The position numbers and the translations under genes are program-made. From Fodinibacter sp963811825 (GTDB lineage Bacteria; Actinomycetota; Actinomycetes; Actinomycetales; Dermatophilaceae): a stretch of DNA of 64,000 nt. Of this stretch, positions 10,968 to 19,082 are shown in pieces (the first letter of the stretch is position 1; the number at the start of each line of letters is the position of its first letter). The notes under the pieces were generated by a model that saw only the letters and a list, made by a program, of their open reading frames with translations, was not told the DNA's origin and did no database searches. The stretch is from positions 23,560-87,559 of the forward strand of contig CAWESS010000041.1 in NCBI GenBank assembly GCA_963811825.1, in the 5' to 3' direction.

Positions 10968-12299
10968 GTGACCGACCCCGTCAGCGACGCGCTGCGCGAC
11001 ACCGTCGGCGACCAGGTGGTCGGGCGGCAGCTCCCCCGCGCCCTGACGCCCTTCCGCACGCCGGCCTACCGCTGGCTCGCCGTGGCGCTGGTCTTCACGT
11101 CCTTCGCCCAGGGAGTGTGGGTCGTGGCTCTCGTCTGGGAGGTCATCCGCCTCGGGGGCGGCCCCGGCAGCCTCTCGGTCGTCACCACGGCCGCGGCCGT
11201 CGGGGTGCTCCTCCCGGCGCTGATCGCGGGCGTCGTCGCCGACCGGGTTCCCCAGCGGACCATCCTCGTCGTCGTGGCCCTCGTCGAGCTGGTCGGCCTC
11301 TCCCTCGTGGCCCTGCTGTCCGCGAGCGACCTGACCGGGGTGGGGTCCCTCGCCGGCGTGGCCTTCGTCACCGGGCTGGCCACCGCGTTCTACTACCCGG
11401 CCTACTCGGCCTGGCTCCCTGCTCTGGTCCCGGAGTCCGACCTGCAGGCCGTGAACGGCTTCGAGGGCATGGTGCGTCCGACGATCGGTCAGGCCGTCGG
11501 CCCGGCGGTCGCCGGTGCCGTCGTCGCCGCCCTGAACCCTGCGGCCGCCTTCGTCGTCGCTGCCGTGGCCGCAGGGTTGGCGCTGTTCGCGCTGTTCAAG
11601 GTGCCGCAGACCGCGATCCGGCGCACCCTGGACCCCGAACACTCCGAGCACCCGGTGCGCTCGGCCCTGCGGGACATGCGCGAGGGGTTCGTCTACATGG
11701 TGCGCACCCCGTGGCTGCTCTCGACGCTGCTGTTCGCCTCGCTCATGGTGCTCGTGATGATCGGCCCGCTGGAGGTGCTCATCCCCTTCCTCATCAAGGA
11801 CGAGCTCGGCGGCGGGCCGAGTGACCACTCCTACGTCCTGGCAGGGTTCGGCATCGGCGGCGCCGTCGGGTCCCTCGTCATGGCGTCGGTGCGGATGCCG
11901 CGCCGCTACCTCACGCTGATGAACCTCGGGTGGGGTGCGGCGTGCCTGCCCTTCCTCCTCATCGGCGTGACGACGCAGGTGTGGGTGGTGGTGGCGTGCG
12001 CGTTCGCCATGGGTGCCCTGTTCTCGGCGCCGATGGTCATCTGGGGGACGTTGCTCCAGCGCCGCGTGCCTCCGGAGCTCCTCGGCCGGGTCGCGTCGCT
12101 CGACTTCTTCGTCTCCGTGTCGCTCATGCCGATCTCGATGGCCCTGGCCGGGCCCGTGGCCGAGCTGATCGGCCTGTCCGCGACCTTCGCGATCGCCGGC
12201 ACGGTCCCCCTGCTCGCGGCTGCCGCCGCCATCGTCCTGGCGCGCCTCCCGCAGGACGAGCTGGCCCACCCGCTGGGCGACCCTCAGGCCACGGGGTAG
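10968..12299 (+). CDS. MFS transporter, EntS-like (MFS_3) exporter
   Basis: Integral membrane protein of 443 residues with about 12 predicted transmembrane helices and the MFS loop motif ADRVPQRTIL between helices 2 and 3. It resembles the enterobactin-exporter-type branch (MFS_3), with the FVTGLATAFYYPAYSAWLPALVPESDL region that is typical of this group. The substrate is unknown. A neighbouring iron import operon would fit siderophore or drug export, but the transporter is on the opposite strand and overlaps the ATPase gene's end by 16 bp, so this is only suggestive. The GTG at 10968 is the first start after the divergent peptidase gene. Confidence 0.86.
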   Translation: MTDPVSDALRDTVGDQVVGRQLPRALTPFRTPAYRWLAVALVFTSFAQGVWVVALVWEVIRLGGGPGSLSVVTTAAAVGVLLPALIAGVVADRVPQRTILVVVALVELVGLSLVALLSASDLTGVGSLAGVAFVTGLATAFYYPAYSAWLPALVPESDLQAVNGFEGMVRPTIGQAVGPAVAGAVVAALNPAAAFVVAAVAAGLALFALFKVPQTAIRRTLDPEHSEHPVRSALRDMREGFVYMVRTPWLLSTLLFASLMVLVMIGPLEVLIPFLIKDELGGGPSDHSYVLAGFGIGGAVGSLVMASVRMPRRYLTLMNLGWGAACLPFLLIGVTTQVWVVVACAFAMGALFSAPMVIWGTLLQRRVPPELLGRVASLDFFVSVSLMPISMALAGPVAELIGLSATFAIAGTVPLLAAAAAIVLARLPQDELAHPLGDPQATG

Positions 12300-13348
12300 A
12301 ACCGGGCCGGGCCGGAGACACCCACGCGGACCGCCCCACGCTCGGGGATCTCGCCCAGGGTGCGCACCTGCACCTCGAGGGACTCCCCCGGTGCTGCGCC
12401 GCCCACCCCGATGCGCACGCGCACGAGGGCGTCGTGGCCGAAGTACTCACCGCCGACGACCTCACCGGCCGTGCCCGCCGCGCCCTCGACCGGGAGGAGC
12501 CGCAGCTGCTCGGGGCGCAACATGACGACGCCGCGGCCGCCATCCGCCGGGCCACCGGCCACCGGGTCCTCGACCGCGAGGTCGCCCAGGGCGGTGCGAG
12601 CCACACCCGCCGTGACCTCGGCGGGAAGCTCGACGCACTGCCCGACGAAGCGCGCGACCCCGAGCCCCGTGGGTGCCCGGTAGACGTCCTGCGGGCTGGC
12701 ATGCATGAGGATGCGACCGTCGTCGAGGATGGCGACCGAGTCTGCGACCGAGAGCGCCTCGTCCTGGTCGTGGGTGACGACCAGGGCCGTGGTGGCCGAC
12801 CGCTCGAGAGCCTCTCGCACCTGGGCGCGCACGGACTCGCGCAAACCGGCATCCAGCGCCGAGAAGGGCTCGTCGAGCAGCACGAGGGCCGGGTTCGGAG
12901 CCAGCGCTCGGGCGAGGGCGACCCGTTGCTGCTGCCCACCGGAGAGCTCGGCCGGGCGCCGGTCCTCGAACCCGCGCAGTCCGACGAGGTCGAGCACCTC
13001 ACCGACGCGGGCCGTACGACGCCGCTGCGCTCGGGGCAGCCCGAACGCGACGTTCTCACCGACGCTGAGGTGTGGGAAGAGGGCGCCCTCCTGGGGCACG
13101 AGGGCGATGCCTCGGCGCTCGGGCGCCAGGTGGTGCCCGGCGCCGCTCACGACCGTGTCGCCGACGCGGATCTCGCCGCGGTCGGGGCGCACGAAACCGG
13201 CGACGGCCCGCAGCAGGGTGGTCTTGCCACACCCAGAGGGCCCGAGCACCGCGGTGACCGAGCCGCTCGGCACCTCGAGGTCCACCCCACGCAGCACCGC
13301 GAGGTCACCGAGGGTGACGTCGAGGTCGCGGATGGAGAGAGTGTTCAT
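12284..13348 (-). CDS. Iron(III) ABC transporter ATP-binding protein (FbpC-like)
   Basis: ATPase of 354 residues energising ferric iron uptake. It shows Walker A GPSGCGKTT (36-44), Q-loop VPQEG, signature LSGGQQQRVALARAL, Walker B LVLLDEPFSALD and the H-loop VVTHDQDEA. A C-terminal TOBE-like regulatory domain follows (VVMLRPEQLRLLPVEG). The ATG at 13348 overlaps the permease stop as TGATG, so the two are translationally coupled. Operon order is binding protein, permease, ATPase on the minus strand, behind an IdeR-type box at 16018. Confidence 0.92.
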   Translation of the reverse strand: MNTLSIRDLDVTLGDLAVLRGVDLEVPSGSVTAVLGPSGCGKTTLLRAVAGFVRPDRGEIRVGDTVVSGAGHHLAPERRGIALVPQEGALFPHLSVGENVAFGLPRAQRRRTARVGEVLDLVGLRGFEDRRPAELSGGQQQRVALARALAPNPALVLLDEPFSALDAGLRESVRAQVREALERSATTALVVTHDQDEALSVADSVAILDDGRILMHASPQDVYRAPTGLGVARFVGQCVELPAEVTAGVARTALGDLAVEDPVAGGPADGGRGVVMLRPEQLRLLPVEGAAGTAGEVVGGEYFGHDALVRVRIGVGGAAPGESLEVQVRTLGEIPERGAVRVGVSGPARFYPVA

Positions 13349-14937
13349 CAGGTGGTACCTCGGTCGTGGGCGGACGCGCGCATCAGCCAGATCGTCGGGA
13401 GAACGGCCAGGACGACGAGTGCCAGGCCGTAGGGGGCTGCTGCCCCGTAGGCTCCCACACCGGTCTGGGTCCACAGGCTGGTGGCCAGGGTGTCGGTGCC
13501 CGTGGGCCGCAGCAGCAGCGTGGCCGGGAGCTCCTTCATGCAGGTGAGGAGGACGAGGGCGGCACCCGCACTGATGCCGGGGGCGGCCAGTGGCAGGGTC
13601 ACCCTGCGCAGGACGTCACCCGGGGTCGCCCCCAGGGAACGAGCGACCTCCTCGCCGCGCACCGAGCTCTGGGCCACGGAACTGCGCACGGATCCCACCG
13701 CGGTGGGCAGGAAGAGCACGACGTAGGCGAGGACGAGCAGCGGTGCCTCCTGGTAGGCCCACGGCACCAACCGGACCCCGAGGAAGACGAGCGCCAGGGC
13801 GACGACGATGCCGGGCAGCGCGTGACCGGCATACGTGACCTGCTCGACGATCGTCGTGAAGCGACCGCGGTGGCGTGCTGCGAGGATGCCGACGGGCACG
13901 GCGCCGACCGTGCAGGCCACCGCCCCGAGCAGCGAGAGCCACGCCGTGGCCGCGACGCTCGCACCCAGACGGCCGGTGTCCAGACCCGCCGAGAGCCCGG
14001 TGCTGAACCAGTACAGCAGCGACACGATCGGAAAGGCCAGCGCGAGGGCCAGGACGACCCCGGCCGCGCCCGTCATCGGGTAGCGAAGCGGCCCCAGTCG
14101 CACGGGGTCGGCCGAGCGCGCGACGCCGCCACCGACGCGGGCCACGTCCCGGCGCCGAACCCGGGACTCGCCCACGCTGATCGCGACCGTGAGCGCCACG
14201 AGCAGCAGCGACAGCACCGCTGCCGTGGAGCGGTCGAAGCTCGAGCGGTAGGCGCTGTAGATGACGTTGGTGAACACGTCGTAGCGCAGGATGGACACCG
14301 CGCCGAAGTCGCTGAGCGTGTAGAGCGCGACGAGCAGCCCACCGGCGGCCGCGGCCGGGCGCACCTGGCGCAGGGTCACCTCACGGAAGGTCTGCCACGG
14401 GGTGCGGCCCAGGCTGCGCGCGACCTCCTCGAGGCCGGGGTCGGCGCGGCGCAGCGCCGCGAACACCGGCAGGTAGACATAGGGGTAGCAGCACAGGGTG
14501 AGCACGAGCACGGCGCCCACCAACCCCGCGATCTCCGGCACCACCGAGATCCATGCGAAGGCCGCGACATAGCTGGGGATCGCGAGCGGCAGGGGCGCCA
14601 GCGTGGCGATGACACGGCGACCGGGCACGTCCGTGCGCGTCGCCATGAAGGCCAGGCCGACCCCGATGACGACGCTGAAGGTCGTGACGAGCCCGACGAG
14701 CAGCAGGCTGCGGCCGACGAGCTCGACGGTGCGCTCCCGGGCCAGGACGTCGACGATCCGGGCGAGACCGGCATCCGCGGCACGGATGAGGAGGTACCCG
14801 ATCGGGAGCAGCGCGATGAACGAGACGATGACCGCCGGCACCGAGAGGAACAGCGGCGGGGCCGGGTCGCGACGACGCGCCGAGGCCCGGTCCGCCGGAG
14901 TGGCGGACCGGACCTCGGGCGGCGTCAGCGTGCTCAG
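13348..14937 (-). CDS. Iron(III) ABC transporter permease, fused two-domain type (FbpB-like); start uncertain
   Basis: Integral membrane protein of up to about 529 residues with roughly 12 transmembrane helices and two BPD_transp_1 domains, each with an EAA loop for the ATPase (EEVARSLGRTPWQTFREVTL and EEVARSLGATPGDVLRRVTL). It moves Fe3+ delivered by the binding protein. The start is not settled: no ATG, GTG or TTG lies in frame near the binding-protein stop. A CTG at 14937-14935, overlapping that stop as CTGA, would keep the natural-looking N terminus STLTPPEVRSATPADRASARRR. Otherwise the first standard start is GTG at 14841, just before the first membrane helix. A hidden indel could also explain this. 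Confidence 0.88.
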   Translation of the reverse strand: MSTLTPPEVRSATPADRASARRRDPAPPLFLSVPAVIVSFIALLPIGYLLIRAADAGLARIVDVLARERTVELVGRSLLLVGLVTTFSVVIGVGLAFMATRTDVPGRRVIATLAPLPLAIPSYVAAFAWISVVPEIAGLVGAVLVLTLCCYPYVYLPVFAALRRADPGLEEVARSLGRTPWQTFREVTLRQVRPAAAAGGLLVALYTLSDFGAVSILRYDVFTNVIYSAYRSSFDRSTAAVLSLLLVALTVAISVGESRVRRRDVARVGGGVARSADPVRLGPLRYPMTGAAGVVLALALAFPIVSLLYWFSTGLSAGLDTGRLGASVAATAWLSLLGAVACTVGAVPVGILAARHRGRFTTIVEQVTYAGHALPGIVVALALVFLGVRLVPWAYQEAPLLVLAYVVLFLPTAVGSVRSSVAQSSVRGEEVARSLGATPGDVLRRVTLPLAAPGISAGAALVLLTCMKELPATLLLRPTGTDTLATSLWTQTGVGAYGAAAPYGLALVVLAVLPTIWLMRASAHDRGTT

Positions 14938-15974
14938 GTCAGACCGACCTCGTCGAGCAGGGCCAGCGTCTGCTCGAGCGAGTCGAGCGAGTTGAGGTCG
15001 AGGCTCAGCCCTTCGAGCTCGTCGAGGGGCACGAGGTCGTGCTTCGTGGAGGTGATCCCGGGCACGACCGGGTACTCGGCGGTCTCGTCGGCGAAGTACT
15101 GCTGCCCCTCGGGGGACAGGAGGAAGTCGATGGCCTTGTTCGCCGCGTCGGACTGGGCGCTGCCGGCGAGCACGCCGGCGCCCGCGACGTTGATGAGCGC
15201 ACCGGGGTCGTCGGAGTCGAGGAAGTGGATCTTCGCGTTGACGGCATCCGCGCCCTTCTCGGCGACGCGCTCGTACCAGTAGTAGTGGTTGACCAGGCCC
15301 AGCGCGACCTGCCCGGAGTCGACCGCGTCGAGCACGAGGATGTTGTTGTCGTAGGCCTTGGGCTCGTTGGCCTTGAAGTCCTCGAGCCACTTCTTGGCCC
15401 CCTCCTCACCCTTGCTGACCCGCAGGGCGGTGACGAAGGACTGGAAGGACGCGTTGGTCGGGGCGAAGCCGACCTTGCCCTTGTACTTCGGGTCGAGCAC
15501 GGCGTCGACGGTGGTCATCTCGGTGACCTCGGGTGCCTGCGCCGGGTCGTAGGCGATGACCCGGGCGCGGGCCGAGGTGCCGACCCAGTTGCCCTCGGGG
15601 TCGGCAAAACCTTCCTGGACCTTCGCCGTCGTCGCGTCGGGGAGGGCCTGCAGGCGGCCTGCCTTGGCGAGCGCGCCGAGCGCCCCGGCATCCTGGCTGA
15701 AGAACAGGTCGGCCTTGGTGCCCTCACCCTCCTCGAGCAGCTGGGCGGCCATCTCGCTGGACCCGCCGTAGCGCACCTGGACGTCGATGCCGGTGGCGTC
15801 CTCGAGCTTCTCGAGGAGCGGGCCGACGAGGGTCTCGTTGCGGCCGGAGTAGATGACGAGGGAGTCGTCGGACAGCGGCTCCTCGCCCTCCTCGCTCGAG
15901 TCCTGGCCGCAGGCGGCCATCGTGAGCGCGAGCAGGGCGGCGGCACTCAGCGCGAGTGCGCGTCGGACGAACAT
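14934..15974 (-). CDS. Iron(III) ABC transporter substrate-binding lipoprotein (FbpA/FutA-like)
   Basis: Secreted lipoprotein of 346 residues. The N terminus MFVRRALALSAAALLALTMAAC ends in a lipobox (LTMAAC), giving lipid attachment at Cys22. The mature part starts with acidic residues and then the binding-protein fold LVIYSGRNETLVGPLLEKLEDATGIDVQVRYGGSSEMA. GLVNHYYWYERVA supplies the adjacent tyrosines that bind Fe3+ in FbpA-type proteins. The ATG at 15974 is preferred over the in-frame codon at 16013 because it gives a proper signal peptide. It heads the three-gene operon and lies 44 bp from an iron box, so it should be induced in low iron. Confidence 0.93.
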   Translation of the reverse strand: MFVRRALALSAAALLALTMAACGQDSSEEGEEPLSDDSLVIYSGRNETLVGPLLEKLEDATGIDVQVRYGGSSEMAAQLLEEGEGTKADLFFSQDAGALGALAKAGRLQALPDATTAKVQEGFADPEGNWVGTSARARVIAYDPAQAPEVTEMTTVDAVLDPKYKGKVGFAPTNASFQSFVTALRVSKGEEGAKKWLEDFKANEPKAYDNNILVLDAVDSGQVALGLVNHYYWYERVAEKGADAVNAKIHFLDSDDPGALINVAGAGVLAGSAQSDAANKAIDFLLSPEGQQYFADETAEYPVVPGITSTKHDLVPLDELEGLSLDLNSLDSLEQTLALLDEVGLT

Positions 15975-16017
15975 GGGTGTGCTCCTCGAGAACGGGGCCA
16001 GGACTGACCCCACGGTA

Positions 16018-16036
16018 TGAGGTAAGGCTTACCTGT
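16018..16036. promoter_or_regulatory. IdeR/DtxR (DmdR) iron box
   Basis: The 19-base site TGAGGTAAGGCTTACCTGT contains a perfect 7+1+7 palindrome (AGGTAAG-G-CTTACCT) and agrees with the known consensus TWAGGTWAGSCTWACCTWA at 16 of 19 positions. It lies 44 bp upstream of the lipoprotein start in the expected promoter position, so IdeR with Fe2+ should repress the importer. Confidence 0.9.
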
Positions 16037-16074
16037 GCCAAACCGGGTCCGGCGTGCGGCCCTAGGCTCCTGCC

Positions 16075-16635
16075 GTGGCCACTCCCCCCAACAGTTCCCG
16101 GACACTGCTGCGCAGCGCCACCGAGTCCGTGCTGCGATGGCTCACCCGACGGTCGACGGTCATCGGGGTCAGCCCCGGCTCCGTCCACGCCCGGCACGGT
16201 GCCGTCCCCACGTGGTGGGTCGACAGCCGGCGCGGCGTCCTACCCCGGTGACTACACCGGGCCGTTGCGTCCGGAGTACGCGCCGAAGCCCGACGGACGA
16301 CCCGACCCCGGCGAGATCGTCTGGACCTGGGTCCCGTTCGAGGAGGACCACTCGCGGGGCAAGGACCGCCCCGTGCTGCTGGTGGGGCGCGACGGGCAGT
16401 GGCTGCTGGGGCTGCAGCTGACGAGCAAGGACCACGACGCACCCCGGGTCGGCGGTCCGACCCCCGGTGGGTCGACATCGGCACCGGCGCCTGGGACCGC
16501 CAGGGGCGGCCGAGCGAGGTGCGCATCGACCGGGTCGTGCGGATCAGCCCGGATGCCGTCCGCCGCGAGGGTGCGGTGCTCTCACCCGACCGGTTCGAGG
16601 ACGTCGCCCGGGCCGTGGCCCAGCGCCGACGCTGA
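16075..16635 (+). pseudogene. MazF/PemK-family toxin-like gene, broken by two indels
   Basis: The gene reads in three pieces. From GTG 16075: VATPPNSSRTLLRSATESVLRWL and on to VPTWW. After an extra G in GGG 16217-16219: STAGAASYPGDYTG, then PGEIVWTWVPFEEDHSRGKDRPVLLVGRD and LLGLQLTSKDHD. After a further shift (net -1) between about 16440 and 16465: RWVDIGTGAWDRQGRPSEVRIDRVVRI to the stop at 16635. The EDHSRGKDRPVLLVG core and SKDH segment match the actinobacterial PemK/MazF-like family, whose classical members are endoribonucleases. Total length is divisible by three once both shifts are balanced (186 residues), so sequencing error is possible. No antitoxin gene lies beside it, and its toxin activity is unproven. 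Confidence 0.72.
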
Positions 16636-16733
16636 CGGCTCCTGGACGCCATCCCGTGACGGGGTTTCTCCGCCGGATCACGATGTCCGCCGTCACAGTG
16701 ACGCGGAATCTTCCACGGCCACTCCGTCACACC

Positions 16734-16771
16734 GACGGGGCCCGTCACCGAGATCGGTGACGGGCCCCGTC
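16734..16771. terminator. Bidirectional terminator between the MazF-like gene and rpsT
   Basis: Two 18-base arms (16734-16751 and 16754-16771) are exact reverse complements, separated by only two bases, giving a very stable GC-rich hairpin. It sits 17 bp after the end of rpsT (minus strand) and 100 bp after the MazF-like gene (plus strand). The rest of 16636-16788 holds nothing else recognisable. Confidence 0.88.
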
Positions 16772-16788
16772 GAGGTCAGGCGCGCCGC

Positions 16789-17049
16789 TCAGAGGCTGGC
16801 GGCCTTCTTGGCCATCGCGGACTTCTTGTTCGCGGCCTGGTTCTTGTGGATGACGCCCTTGCTCGCGGCCTTGTCGAGCTTGACCGAGGCGACCTTGAGG
16901 GCCTCCTTGGCAGCGTCGACGTCGCCGGAGTCCGCGGCCTCGCGGAACTTGCGGATCGCCGTCTTGAACTCGGACTTGACTGCCTTGTTGCGCTCGGTCG
17001 CCGCGCGGTTGGTCTTGATGCGCTTGAGCTGGGACTTGATGTTTGCCAC
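16789..17049 (-). CDS. rpsT: 30S ribosomal protein S20
   Basis: Lysine- and alanine-rich protein of 86 residues starting VANIKSQLKRIKTNRAATERNKAVKSEFKTAIRKF, the standard S20 N terminus that binds 16S rRNA helices. It ends KKSAMAKKAASL. The GTG at 17049 is chosen because S20 proteins begin (M)ANIKSQ. It lies downstream of holA on the same strand, separated by about 230 bp containing a hairpin, so it probably has its own promoter. The pairing holA-rpsT (with lepA nearby) is widely conserved in actinobacteria. Confidence 0.97.
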   Translation of the reverse strand: MANIKSQLKRIKTNRAATERNKAVKSEFKTAIRKFREAADSGDVDAAKEALKVASVKLDKAASKGVIHKNQAANKKSAMAKKAASL

Positions 17050-17231
17050 TGGTGTCGTCTGTGCTTTCTCTGGGGTCGGTATGCCGTTAGAGGGCGGCAG
17101 TCGCGCGCCGGGACCGGGCGTGGGGATACCCGTGGTTGACGTGCGCTGGGTGGTGCTCTCGTGCGCGCACGACCTCAAGCGCGCACGCAAGGACCAAAGT
17201 TACCAGTGGGAGCGCCGGTGAACCAAAACGT

Positions 17232-17278
17232 CGGATGCCGTGCGGGCACCGCGCGCGGTCGCCGCGCCCCGGCATCCG
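17232..17278. terminator. Hairpin after holA
   Basis: Outer arms CGGATGCCG (17232-17240) and CGGCATCCG (17270-17278) pair exactly, and an inner palindrome ACCGCGCGCGGT lies at 17248-17259. It begins two bases after the holA stop codon on the minus strand. The remainder of the holA-rpsT gap, 17050-17231, presumably holds the rpsT promoter and leader. Confidence 0.65.
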
Positions 17279-17279
17279 G

Positions 17280-18269
17280 TCAGGTCTGGTTGCGGGAGTG
17301 CTGGCCGGTGATCGTCAGCACGACCCGCTCCACCGCGTAGACCGGGTCGCGGCCTCCGCCCTTGACCTCGAAGTCGGCGGCGGCGATGGCCTGCACGCAC
17401 ACGGCCAGGCCCTCGGCCGTCCAGCCTCCGAGCGCGCGGCGGGCCTTGTCGACCTGCCAGGGGGCCAGCCCGACGTCCCGGGCCACGTCGGCGGAGCGGC
17501 CGCGGCCCGCCGAGCCGACCTTGATGAGCTGACGCACCTGCTGGGCGAGGACCGCGACGATGGGCACGGGGTCGACCCCGACGGCGATGGCGTGGCGCAG
17601 CAGTCGCAACGCCTCACCGGTGTCGCCGAGCATCGCGGCATCGGCCACCCGGAAGCCGGTCGCCTCGACCTTGCCCCCGTGGTAGGTCATGACGACCTTC
17701 TCGTCGATGACGCCGGTCGTGTCGTCGACGAGCTGCTGGCAGGCGGCTGCGAGCTCGCGCAGGTCCTTGCCGACGGCCTCGACGAGCGCGTGCACCGCCT
17801 CGCCGGTCGCCTTGCGGCGAGCCCGCCGGAACTCGTGGGCGGCGAACTCGGCCTTGTCACGGTCGGACTTGATGGCCGGGGCGTCGATGACCCGGGCGCC
17901 GGAGCCCTTGAGGGTGTCGAGCACCTTCTTGCCCCGCGAGCCGCCCTTGTGGGTCACGACGAGGGTGAGGTCGGGCTCCGGCTCGCCCGCCAGGGCCGAC
18001 AGCAGGTCGACCTGGAGGTCGTCGGCTGCCTCGTCGAGGTCGTGGACGACGATGCACTTGGCCCCACCGAACAGCGACGGGCTCGCGTGCAGGGTGAGCT
18101 CGCCGGGGGTGTAGGCCGCGGCATGGAGCCGGATCGTCTCGAGGTCGGGGGCGGTGACCTTGAGGTCGTCGATGGTCTGGGCGAGCCCACGCTCCGCGAG
18201 CACCTGCTCGGGCCCGGCGATGAGGACGTACGGGGGCACCCGGTGGTGCACCGCGACCTCATCCGACAT
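17280..18269 (-). CDS. holA: DNA polymerase III subunit delta
   Basis: Clamp-loader delta subunit of 329 residues that opens the sliding clamp. The N-terminal AAA+-like domain begins APPYVLIAGPEQVLAERG-like residues (VPPYVLIAGPEQVLAERGL), the family counterpart of a P-loop without the lysine. SLFGGAKCIVVHDLDEAADD and LTLVVTHKGGSRGKKVLDTLK follow. The C-terminal helical collar carries VDPVPIVAVLAQQVRQLIKV and GLAPWQVDKARRALGGW. The ATG at 18269 (MSDEVAVHHR) is preferred over an upstream in-frame codon at 18308. It precedes rpsT as in many actinobacteria. Confidence 0.94.
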   Translation of the reverse strand: MSDEVAVHHRVPPYVLIAGPEQVLAERGLAQTIDDLKVTAPDLETIRLHAAAYTPGELTLHASPSLFGGAKCIVVHDLDEAADDLQVDLLSALAGEPEPDLTLVVTHKGGSRGKKVLDTLKGSGARVIDAPAIKSDRDKAEFAAHEFRRARRKATGEAVHALVEAVGKDLRELAAACQQLVDDTTGVIDEKVVMTYHGGKVEATGFRVADAAMLGDTGEALRLLRHAIAVGVDPVPIVAVLAQQVRQLIKVGSAGRGRSADVARDVGLAPWQVDKARRALGGWTAEGLAVCVQAIAAADFEVKGGGRDPVYAVERVVLTITGQHSRNQT

Positions 18270-18322
18270 GGCCGTCACTCTGCCACGCGTCGGCGACAGC
18301 CGGATCACCCCAGCCGCCGTGA

Positions 18323-18384
18323 GTCGAGTGAGCGGAACACGCCGATGTGCGTCGATCGCGAATGGCGTGTTGCGCTCACTCGAC
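18323..18384. repeat. Long imperfect inverted repeat upstream of the secreted-protein pair
   Basis: Arms of 21 bases (18323-18343 and 18364-18384) match as reverse complements with a single mismatch and are separated by 20 bases. The outer ends read GTCGAGTGAGCG and CGCTCACTCGAC. It lies between the divergent holA and the first secreted-protein gene, 62 bp before the latter's ATG. It could be a regulator site or an mRNA hairpin; nothing identifies which. Confidence 0.8.
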
Positions 18385-18446
18385 TGCGCAGCGGACGGGC
18401 ACTAGCGTGAACCCACCGCGGGGCCGGTGCTACGGGAGGGAAAACC

Positions 18447-18878
18447 ATGTCCACTGCACGTCGCCGACTCACCTCACTCGCCGGGGTCGGAGGCCTCGTG
18501 GCCGCCGCCGCCGTGTTCGCCGCCCCGGCCCAGGCCGGCGGATGGACCCAGGTCGCTCGCGCCGACCACGGCTACGTCTTCGCCTGCAAGACGGCGGTCA
18601 ACTCCGCCTACGGGCCGCTCTGGCGCGTCACGACCTTCATGTCGAACTACTACAGCGACCACGGCCACACCGGCGGTGTGACGGTGCGTCGCTACGACCC
18701 GTACAGCGGCCCCGTCATCCACCGCTGGAACGTCACCCTCGGCCCGGGCCAGACCTCCGGCTACGGCACCGTGTACCTCTCGCGACTGCTGCCCGACTCC
18801 CTCGCCGCGGGTGCCGGGGAGCTCAACGGCGAGGGGGCCGGAGGCGACGTCTCGATGAGCTCGGTGGCCTACTGCTGA
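18447..18878 (+). CDS. Small secreted cysteine protein, function unknown (paralogue 1)
   Basis: Protein of 143 residues that I do not recognise. It has a Sec signal peptide: MSTARRR, a hydrophobic stretch (LAGVGGLVAAAAVF), and cleavage after AQA near residue 31. The mature domain has two cysteines, one early (VFACKTAVNSAYG) and one as the final residue (SSVAYC), suggesting a disulfide that ties the ends together. The middle carries RWNVTLGPGQTSGYGTVYLSR, and the end GAGELNGEGAGGDVS. A clear ribosome site (GGGAGGG) precedes the ATG. The next gene on the strand encodes a protein of the same length and layout; see findings. Confidence 0.8.
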   Translation: MSTARRRLTSLAGVGGLVAAAAVFAAPAQAGGWTQVARADHGYVFACKTAVNSAYGPLWRVTTFMSNYYSDHGHTGGVTVRRYDPYSGPVIHRWNVTLGPGQTSGYGTVYLSRLLPDSLAAGAGELNGEGAGGDVSMSSVAYC

Positions 18879-18952
18879 ACCTCTCGCCTGCATCCGGCTC
18901 GCACGGACCGCAGCAGTTTCGGCGGGCACCCGGGAGGTGGCCCCGCGTAAAC

Positions 18953-18994
18953 TTCCGCGGTTTTCGCACACCTGTCATTCCGCGGTTTTCGCAC
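18953..18994 (+). repeat. Perfect 17-base direct repeat before the second secreted-protein gene
   Basis: TTCCGCGGTTTTCGCAC occurs at 18953-18969 and again at 18978-18994, with an 8-base spacer (25-base period). It begins 75 bases after the first secreted-protein gene and ends 88 bases before the second. The TTTTCGCAC block is AT-rich against its surroundings. The 25-base period suggests an operator pair, but no regulator is known. Confidence 0.85.
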
Positions 18995-19082
18995 CCCCTT
19001 CCACACGTCTGACAGTCGCGGCCGCTGTTACGTTCGCGGCGGTCACATCCGTGGCCAGCCACTTCCACTCGGGGGTTCCACC

